Source: JAGXSE01 sp040757295 (lineage in GTDB: Bacteria > Bacillota > PH28-bin88). From it: a DNA stretch of 12,662 nt. The notes under the pieces were generated by a model. That model did no database searches. It was given only the letters and a program-made list of their open reading frames with translations, and was not told the origin of the DNA. A program made the position numbers and the translations under genes. Of the stretch, positions 1 to 4,841 are shown one piece after another (positions within the stretch are counted from its first letter, which is position 1; the number at the start of each line of letters is the position of its first letter). Location of the stretch: assembly GCA_040757295.1 (NCBI GenBank), contig JBFLXH010000063.1:1-12662 (forward strand), in the 5' to 3' direction.

Positions 1-667
1 CCTCAAGGTAGCCTTCTTCGAACCCGGCCTGGGCCACCGGGCGCACCATCTTGGCCGGTTCCTCCTCGGCAAAGCCCACCCAGGCCATCCGGTATCCCCC
101 TTCCTCCACCAACAGGCGGCAAACCTCCTGCAGGAGCGACCTTTCATCTTCAGCCCGGGCCACTTTTTCGTTGCCTTTGCTGAGTATTTCGAGGGTGCGG
201 TTGATCCGACGGAGTTCGTCCTCCATCTTTTTGCGCTCGGTGACGTCGTCATAGACGGCTACGATTTCTCCGGAGGGAAGCTTGTAGACATAGTTTTCCC
301 GCCAACCATCCCGGCGAGCATCCTTGTACCGGGCTGCCGGGTGGAACTCAGGTTTGCCCGTTCTCCAGACCCTCCGGAACACCTCCAGGAGCCCGAACTC
401 CTCCACCCCGGGGAATACCTCGGTTACCATCCGCCCCAGAAGTTCTCCCTTGCTGATTCCTTCCATTTGCTCCGCCGCCCGGTTGAAACCATTGAAGATG
501 AAATCTTCGCCGTCGTTCACCGCCTGGTACACCGCAACGCCGCTTTTCATGTTGTCGAAGAGGAGGCGGTAGCGGCCTTCGCTTTCCTTAAGCGCTGCTT
601 GTTGCCCTTGAAAAACAGCAATAAGTTTACCCAAGCCAATACCAACAACAAAATATGCTAATGAACC
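1..667 (-). CDS. Membrane PAS/GAF sensor protein, 5'-truncated, 3' end outside window
   Basis: Minus-strand frame open from the left edge to a stop at 668-670. It begins with one hydrophobic segment (AYFVVGIGLGKLIAVF, near 610-658), then a PAS domain opening at ALKESEGRYRLLFDNM and closing with the PAC signature DDVTERKKMEDELRRI. A short helical linker leads into the start of a GAF domain (VCRLLVEEGGYRMAWVGF and QAGFEEGYLE). Such proteins are sensor histidine kinases or diguanylate cyclases; the output domain lies outside, so the type cannot be told. There is no ATG before the hydrophobic segment; the only candidate start is a TTG at 634 with no convincing ribosome binding site. A sensor would normally carry more N-terminal membrane or input sequence, so I infer the front was lost, probably with the istB fragment that abuts it. 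Confidence 0.75.
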
Positions 668-699
668 TTATTGGCTTGGATCTGTCCAGTCCTAAATGT

Positions 700-840
700 T
701 CAAGATTTCCCATTTAATGGTACATGAAAATCAATTGCACCCCCGTCACCGAGATATAACTGCCTGACCACATTTTCATGGCATGTAAACGTAGGGACCC
801 GGAGTTGCCTGGCATAAAGCTTGATTGTTTCATAATTGAT
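700..840 (-). pseudogene. Remnant of IS21-type istB ATPase (N-terminus only)
   Basis: In the minus frame ending at the stop at 700-702, the stretch from 840 reads INYETIKLYARQLRVPTF followed by HENVVRQL, which resembles the start of IstB-like ATP-binding proteins of IS21 elements. The first codon is ATC where ATG is expected, and the reading decays into unrelated residues before the stop after about 46 codons. No Walker A motif remains. Identification rests on pattern memory of the family's N-terminus and is moderate. Confidence 0.45.
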
Positions 841-855
841 GTCACGGGTTGCCTG

Positions 856-885
856 TTGCCAATTAATGCGTCTATATTGTATAAT
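856..885 (+). promoter_or_regulatory. Sigma-A-type promoter for the GbsR-like gene
   Basis: TTGCCA (856-861), an 18-base spacer and a perfect TATAAT (880-885). The -10 box overlaps the first plausible ATG (884-886), so transcription from this promoter would begin downstream of that ATG. Either another promoter is used or the protein starts later. Confidence 0.5.
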
Positions 886-1477
886 GCATTTAAAACATAT
901 TAAACGTATTAAAGTAGGTGAAATTATCGACCACCAGTTCAGTCTGGCCGTGGATACCCTCATTCAAGCCCTGGGCCGCCAGAGCGCCTTCTGGGGCCTT
1001 GGGAAAACGGCGGGAGAAATGTATGCGGTCCTGTATCTGAGTTCCCAGCCCCTCTCCTTAGAGGAAGTGGCGGTGAAGCTCCAAGTGACCAAGGGCAATA
1101 TCAGCATCGCCATTCGCCAACTGGAGCAGTTGGGCATGGCAAAGCGTTCCTGGCAGAAAGGCGACCGCCGGGTGTTTTTCGAGGCGGAAACCGATTTCTG
1201 GAAGGTCGGCCACTCCATTCTCGGCCTTCGGCATAAACCGGAATTCGACCAGACCTTTGCCCTAGTCCGGGAGAGTGCCAGGCTGGCGGCGCTGGCTGAA
1301 CCATCCCCTGAAAGGGATGTGGCGCTAGAGCGCCTTGAGGCATTGGTAGAATTTCATCAACTGCTGGACAGTGTGGTGGAGATGGCCCTGGCCATGAGCC
1401 CCGGCCAATTAAAAAACATGGTGAAAATGTTCAAGTTGTTTACAGCTAGTCCAATCCAAATGGAGGAGTCGCCATGA
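884..1477 (+). CDS. GbsR/MarR-family winged-helix transcriptional regulator
   Basis: About 197 residues from the ATG at 884. The N-terminal half carries the GbsR-type signature: GLGKTAGEMYAVLYLSSQPL, then the winged helix LEEVAVKLQVTKGNISIAIRQ (near residues 57-78) and a basic wing KGDRRVFFEAE. The C-terminal half is a long helical region, as in GbsR relatives where it serves dimerisation. The family typically represses osmoprotectant or membrane-related genes. The start is uncertain: no ribosome binding site precedes 884, the TATAAT box overlaps it, and no ATG or GTG follows until a GTG at 950, which would drop conserved helix. The stop overlaps the start of the next gene by ATGA, so the pair was a translationally coupled operon. 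Nothing suggests it is broken. Confidence 0.85.
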   Translation: MHLKHIKRIKVGEIIDHQFSLAVDTLIQALGRQSAFWGLGKTAGEMYAVLYLSSQPLSLEEVAVKLQVTKGNISIAIRQLEQLGMAKRSWQKGDRRVFFEAETDFWKVGHSILGLRHKPEFDQTFALVRESARLAALAEPSPERDVALERLEALVEFHQLLDSVVEMALAMSPGQLKNMVKMFKLFTASPIQMEESP

Positions 1478-1698
1478 GTAACCAGGAATGGCACGTGGTC
1501 ACAGGCGCCTTCGGCTATACCGGTAAATATATCACCCGGCGGCTGCTGGCCATGGGAAAAAAGGTCATCACCCTCACCGACCATCCCGGCAGGCCAAACC
1601 CTTTCGGCACCCAAGTGCCAGCGGTACCCTTCAACTTCCCCCTGCTGCCCAAGTTACAGAGTTCTGACTTTTCCTCCGGCGGGTCTGTCTCCCGCTGA
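1474..1698 (+). pseudogene. Truncated NmrA/epimerase-like NAD(P)-binding protein
   Basis: Starts with ATG overlapping the regulator's stop. The first ~56 residues are a Rossmann-fold opening: VVTGAFGYTGKYITRRLL carries the TGAxGxxG dinucleotide-binding loop, followed by KKVITLTDHPGRPNPF typical of NmrA/SDR-extended proteins. After PAVPFNF (near 1640) the residues become unrelated and a stop comes at 1696-1698. Intact members are roughly 280-330 residues, so about four fifths are missing. The sequence right after the junction belongs to a methylase remnant on the other strand, so this is a rearrangement rather than a point mutation. Its coupling to the GbsR-like regulator suggests it was that regulator's target. 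Confidence 0.75.
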
Positions 1699-2035
1699 AC
1701 TTCCCAGCCTTAGCTGGGCATACGAGTAGTTACGAAACCATTTTCTAAAATCCTGTATCTGGCCGCCGACAAAGGTCAGCTTTGCCGGGACAACGACTAC
1801 CAGCCTGCCATCACCGTTAATTCTTCGGATCAAGTTCTCAATGGCGATGCTCTCCGTTTCCCGGGTCATGAAGTTCTTGGATATTTCCTCCGGGCTTAGC
1901 CGCCCCCCGAAAGCAGGGATACTAAGTACAAGGTCGAAACTATCTGTGAAATTAACTCTCTGTAAATTGACTGGTTTATCACCTTAACATTGTCAAATTC
2001 CTCGAAGGCGGTCTTTAGCAGGAAAATACCGTATG
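1654..2035 (-). pseudogene. Fragment of an N6-adenine DNA methylase, frameshifted
   Basis: Read on the minus strand: AYGIFLLKTAFEEFDNVKVI in one frame, then, after a shift near 1951-1957, VNFTDSFDLVLSIPAFGGR in another, then INGDGRLVVVVPAKLTFVGG and FRKWF. This matches the layout of type I/IIG N6-adenine methylases: the catalytic NPPF motif (here degraded to IPAF), then the strand with a glycine turn followed by VVVPAKL and an SLPAG..RP region (here SSAGDRPAGGKVRTL). The substitutions in the catalytic motif, the frameshift and the missing ends show it is non-functional. It was probably part of a restriction-modification locus. Confidence 0.6.
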
Positions 2036-2119
2036 CTGGTCTGTGGTGAGCGTAAAATGGAGTTCGAGCGGGCGGCGGATTTGCGGGATTTGGTGTTTGA
2101 GTTGGAGAAGCGGAAGTAG
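2033..2119 (+). pseudogene. Short UVR-motif fragment (UvrB C-terminus-like)
   Basis: An ATG at 2033 opens 28 codons containing ERKMEFERAADLRDLVFELE ending in KRK and a stop. This is the classic UVR helix-hairpin (KMEFExAAxLRDxIxxLE) at the end of UvrB, also found in UvrC and McsA. No upstream part of any of these proteins exists here, so it is a stranded gene end. Confidence 0.5.
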
Positions 2120-2173
2120 GAAAGCTGTTCATACGGGGGTCTGTGGGGCCGATAGCCGGAAAGCTCAGCCAGG

Positions 2174-2206
2174 GAAAAAGACACCCTCCTGCACAGGGCT
2201 GGAGGG
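2174..2206 (-). terminator. Rho-independent terminator of the two-gene minus unit
   Basis: On the minus strand: CCCTCC (2206... reads as the complement of GGAGGG 2201-2206), an 11-base loop, GGAGGG (complement of 2184-2189), then TGTCTTTTT. The stem has six mostly G-C pairs. It lies 25 bp beyond the stop of the repeat-containing gene, where a terminator is expected. Confidence 0.5.
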
Positions 2207-2230
2207 CTCCGAATGAAGCTACTTCCCTGA

Positions 2231-2902
2231 CTAACCAAAGACCCCTTCCCTCAGGTCTACCTGGGCGACCGCCGCTGAAGCCTCAAGTATTTCCAAGACC
2301 TCTTCTTTGGACTTGGTGGTGTGCCAGTCAACGCCATATCCATCGGCAATAGGGAACAGGACATCTCCAAAATCCTGCGGACCTTGGCCTAAGGGTAACG
2401 AAGCAAGATCGACCTTGGCCGTCTCCGAGTGCAGGTGCCGGAAAAACCAAACATCGTCCGTGTCCCAGGCTTCATCTGAACCAACGATCTCCCGGATTAC
2501 TTTCCTTAATAGACCCTGGTTCTCGATGAAAGCAGACACGTATTCAATGTGGCGGTTAGCAGATCTTTCTTCTGATGAGATACTGAAGGCACGGAAGAAA
2601 TCACTGTACCAGTTTCTCTTCGGCGCTTGGCGGCTAACGGATCTTTCTTCTGTCGGGATGCCCGAAGTTTCTGTCGGGATGCCCGAAGTCTGGAGAAACT
2701 CGGAATACCAGTTTCTCTCCGGCATTGTCTCGATAACGACGGTGACAACAATTGCTCCGGACAGGGCCTTCAAGATCAACTCCTGCGCCAGGTGATCCCA
2801 CCCAACTTCAGGACCACCGCGAAGGGGCCAATGACCAACTCTCACGGCTGTCGGATACTTTGAACTGGCGATGAACTGGAACTTGAGACGACTTTCGGCC
2901 AT
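2231..2902 (-). CDS. Unrecognised 223-aa protein with internal repeats, possible immunity partner
   Basis: ATG at 2902 is preceded by GAGGGGG at good spacing, 21 bp after the stop of the glycine-zipper gene, so the two are co-transcribed. I recognise no family. The N-terminal ~60 residues look like a mixed alpha/beta domain; the middle contains a duplicated segment (RNWYSEFLQ / RNWYSDFFR, each followed by a Ser/Glu-rich EERS stretch), with a nested seven-residue repeat TSGIPTE x2. The acidic, Trp-rich C-terminal part (DEAWDTDDVWFFRH, then DFGDVLFPIADGYGVDWH) has no membrane segment and no signal peptide, so a soluble cytoplasmic protein is likely. Its place directly behind a glycine-zipper toxin-like gene suggests an immunity role; this is inference from context alone. 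Confidence 0.75.
   Translation of the reverse strand: MAESRLKFQFIASSKYPTAVRVGHWPLRGGPEVGWDHLAQELILKALSGAIVVTVVIETMPERNWYSEFLQTSGIPTETSGIPTEERSVSRQAPKRNWYSDFFRAFSISSEERSANRHIEYVSAFIENQGLLRKVIREIVGSDEAWDTDDVWFFRHLHSETAKVDLASLPLGQGPQDFGDVLFPIADGYGVDWHTTKSKEEVLEILEASAAVAQVDLREGVFG
2551..2723. repeat. Imperfect duplication inside the 223-aa gene
   Basis: Unit A (2551-2624) and unit B (2629-2723) both begin GGCGG(T/C)TA(G/A)C(A/G)GATCTTTCTTCTG and end TACCAGTTTCTCT(T/C)CGGC. Unit B is longer because of the internal 21-bp tandem repeat. The reading frame is kept throughout. Confidence 0.8.
2649..2690. repeat. 21-bp tandem repeat, two copies
   Basis: Copies at 2649-2669 and 2670-2690 differ only at the last base. 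Each encodes TSGIPTE on the minus strand. The near identity points to a recent duplication by slippage. Confidence 0.9.
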
Positions 2903-2923
2903 GACCGTGCCCCCTCGCCAAAG

Positions 2924-3621
2924 CTATTTGAACAATTCCTCGCCGAGCTCACGACCGGCCCAGCGACCGCCGAACGCTCCGGCAATGCTACCCGCAAGCC
3001 CTCCAATTAGCCCCCCGACGGCTGTCCCAGGACCCGGAGCGATCATGGTGCCAACGGACCCGAGTGCAAGCGAGCCAGCCTTGGCTCCAGCCCAAGCCTC
3101 GGCCCAGCTTCCGGCAATCTCTGTGGCCGCGACTCCGGTAGTGGGTCCGGCTTTGAATCCGTCTTTCTCGAGCGCCTGGTAAAGCTGCACACCATCGGCC
3201 ACAACCGCAACTCCCGTGGCACCATATCGGACACCTCGGGCAACGGTCTGGGCGTTAGACGCAACCGGCAGCATTGCCTCGGGATCTGAACCATCGAGGT
3301 TCCTCCGATGGAACCTGAACCCTTAAGGGTTCCGTTCGATGTATAGGTCACCAGTTGTGGTCCACTAATTGAGTTTTTTTGAAAAGAACCGCCCTCTGGA
3401 ATCGAACTAGCTTGAGACGTTGAGGGCCGAGAGACTGTGGATCCAGAGGAAGGAGCAGTTCGACTCGCTGCCTGGTTCTGATTGCTGGATCCGGTCTTGG
3501 AGCCCGTCGTAGCAGTGTTAGCCCCAGCCTTGGCTGATACCTGTGGATTTGGTGCGGTCTGCCTTTGAACGGGGCCATCCTTGTAGTATGCCGCCCCAGT
3601 TCCCCGAAGTGCGACTGCCAT
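2924..3621 (-). pseudogene. Glycine-zipper toxin-like protein, split by a one-base frameshift
   Basis: The ATG at 3621 follows GAGGAAG at normal spacing. The first frame (to about 3300) starts MAVALRGTGAAYYKDG and continues as a ~90-residue Ser/Thr/Gln/Asn-rich low-complexity region ending KGSGSIGG. The reading then continues in another frame as NLDGSDPEAMLPVASNAQTV and a domain with alternating Gly/Ala: AGSWAEAWAGAKAGSLALGS, GPGTAVGGLIGGLAGSIAGA, FGGRWAGRELGEELFK. Adding one A at GGAGGAACC (3296-3304) restores a single ~232-residue protein. Glycine zippers of this kind occur at the ends of polymorphic toxins and bacteriocin-like proteins and insert in membranes. An internal ATG at 3274 could express the zipper half alone, but its ribosome binding site is weak. 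Frameshift may be genuine or a sequencing error. Confidence 0.65.
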
Positions 3622-3656
3622 CCTTGATCTTCCTCTTAGAATTTTGGTTTGTTCAG

Positions 3657-3684
3657 CTTCTATTCTAACTGAGGAATTTGTCAA
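3657..3684 (-). promoter_or_regulatory. Promoter of the glycine-zipper unit
   Basis: On the minus strand TTGACA (3684-3679), a 16-base spacer and TAGAAG (3662-3657) give a start about 30 bases before the ATG at 3621. The consensus -35 occupies the TTG at 3684 that would otherwise look like an upstream start, which supports the ATG. Confidence 0.45.
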
Positions 3685-3710
3685 TGGCTCCCTATTCTTT
3701 TAGGAACCAC

Positions 3711-3733
3711 TTTTTACACAATTATACGGACTT
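3711..3733. mobile_element. Solo IS256-like terminal inverted repeat
   Basis: TTTTTACACAATTATACGGA followed by CTT resembles the terminal repeats of IS256-family elements in clostridia (AAGTCCGTATAATTGTGTAAA in the opposite sense). No second end or transposase is in the window, so this would be a scar or a solo end. The identification is from memory of such ends. The rest of 3734-3831 shows no gene. Confidence 0.4.
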
Positions 3734-3831
3734 AACTCATATGACCCCTCCTTTTACCCAACCCATTTTCATTTATTGCAATACCAATAAAAGACCATTT
3801 CATGAGACTTGATCCATTACTCAATAACATC

Positions 3832-4242
3832 CTATTTCCTGTGATTAATGAGAATGATTAATAGAGTACCCATACCTGCAAGAAAAGGCTGACCGGGTGA
3901 AAGCCGTGTATTCTCCTCCAGGGTGTTGATGAAAGGCGCCGCTTTCAAATATCTTACGGTAACTTTAGCTGTACCGTCAGCTTTGATATAGACCGCGTCG
4001 CCGATCTTCTTTGTATATCCATGAATCTCTTTTCCGCCGGGCAAGGTAAAGGTGTAGCCAATGTTATAGGTGTATCGTCCCGGCTTAAATTCTGCCCGCT
4101 CTCCGCCCTCCCGCCGGATATTGGTAACAACAGCAGCGGTGCGTTCCCCGAGAAGGCCAAGAGCGAGGCTCCCAACCGCCCACAGAATTAACGCTGCGCC
4201 AAGCAAAGAGAGCATGATACGTGCCAAGATCGTTCTTTTCAT
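3832..4242 (-). CDS. DUF3592-like two-helix membrane protein
   Basis: 136 residues from the ATG at 4242, preceded by GAGGTG at good spacing; longer readings upstream have no such site. An N-terminal helix (MLSLLGAALILWAVGSLALG) leads to a beta-rich extracytoplasmic domain beginning ERTAAVVTNIRREGGE, with YTYNIGYTFTLPGGKEI and KVTVRYLKAAP, then a short hydrophobic C-terminus (FLAGMGTLLIILI). This is the DUF3592 layout: a xTGxVxxxxxx...YxVxxxYxxxxG strand set between two membrane helices. No function is established for the family. It is the last gene of the five-gene unit, 13 bp after the preceding stop; its stop at 3832 is followed by no clear terminator. Confidence 0.85.
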   Translation of the reverse strand: MKRTILARIMLSLLGAALILWAVGSLALGLLGERTAAVVTNIRREGGERAEFKPGRYTYNIGYTFTLPGGKEIHGYTKKIGDAVYIKADGTAKVTVRYLKAAPFINTLEENTRLSPGQPFLAGMGTLLIILINHRK

Positions 4243-4255
4243 TTCTCGGCTCACC

Positions 4256-4807
4256 TCATCCAACCATGGTTTTCTGCAGGACAAACTGTTTAACCTGCGT
4301 ATAGTTCTCCTGTGTGCAAAACAGCGCCATCTGCTCTGTCCATCCGCCCCGGAGCAATATGGTAAGACTGCCGGCCTTATATTGTACCTTTGTGACGTCA
4401 CTCCACCGCAGAAAGACCTCCTGCCTTGACTGTGCCAGCATCCCGGCACCGGCTGTGGCGGGCTTCCCGGAAAACAGTCCGAATACAACCGTCAGAGCGT
4501 TAACGACGCGATTCCTTTTCGCTTGCCTGGGCTGTGTCCGGCAGAGCGCTCCTTTGTCATCCAGCACAAATTCCGCGTCATATTTGCCCCGGTACACCGC
4601 CATCACAAAGAGCCAGCAGAAAATAAACAGCACGCTAATCAACCCAAGCGCGTACAGGGTATCCGGGCTTTTGCCCGAGTTAAGCCCGATGAACAGTACA
4701 ACAAGACCAAACGGGAGGCCAATGGCTATTCCCAGCTGCTTAACAATAACCTTATTTCTGAATATAGGCACGCTGATTTGCCATTGGATAGTTTGCTGAA
4801 TATCCAT
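4256..4807 (-). CDS. Unrecognised membrane protein with two helices and PH-like C-terminus
   Basis: 183 residues from the ATG at 4807, which has GTGAGG nine bases upstream; the in-frame start at 4822 lacks this. After a polar lead (MDIQQTIQWQISVPIF) come two membrane helices (LGIAIGLPFGLVVLFIGL and LYALGLISVLFIFCWLFVM) and then a cytoplasmic-looking domain with YDAEFVLDDKGALCRT, FLRWSDVTKVQYKAGSLTIL and a final helix YTQVKQFVLQKTMVG. The order resembles YcxB/PH-domain membrane proteins, in which a beta sandwich ends in an amphipathic helix, but I would not assign it firmly. Its stop overlaps the region holding the ribosome binding site of the next gene, indicating tight co-expression. Confidence 0.8.
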   Translation of the reverse strand: MDIQQTIQWQISVPIFRNKVIVKQLGIAIGLPFGLVVLFIGLNSGKSPDTLYALGLISVLFIFCWLFVMAVYRGKYDAEFVLDDKGALCRTQPRQAKRNRVVNALTVVFGLFSGKPATAGAGMLAQSRQEVFLRWSDVTKVQYKAGSLTILLRGGWTEQMALFCTQENYTQVKQFVLQKTMVG

Positions 4808-4841
4808 TATTGCAATCCTCACTTAGTTGTTGAGCAATCCA

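Noticed and set aside
836..883. ATG at 836 as start of the GbsR-like gene
   Set aside because: The extra residues overlap the istB remnant and precede the promoter, and there is no ribosome binding site.
2143..2352. Plus-strand 69-codon open frame
   Set aside because: It runs over the terminator hairpin and into the opposite-strand gene and has no recognisable protein pattern.
2307..2795. Plus-strand 162-codon open frame
   Set aside because: It is the shadow of the 223-residue minus gene, with no ribosome binding site and no family resemblance.
3622..3684. Upstream TTG start for the glycine-zipper gene
   Set aside because: The TTG is part of a consensus TTGACA -35 box, and the ATG at 3621 has a better ribosome binding site.
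4243..4488. Longer N-terminus for the DUF3592-like gene
   Set aside because: It would overlap the upstream gene and lacks a ribosome binding site; the ATG at 4242 has GAGGTG and begins a clean membrane helix.
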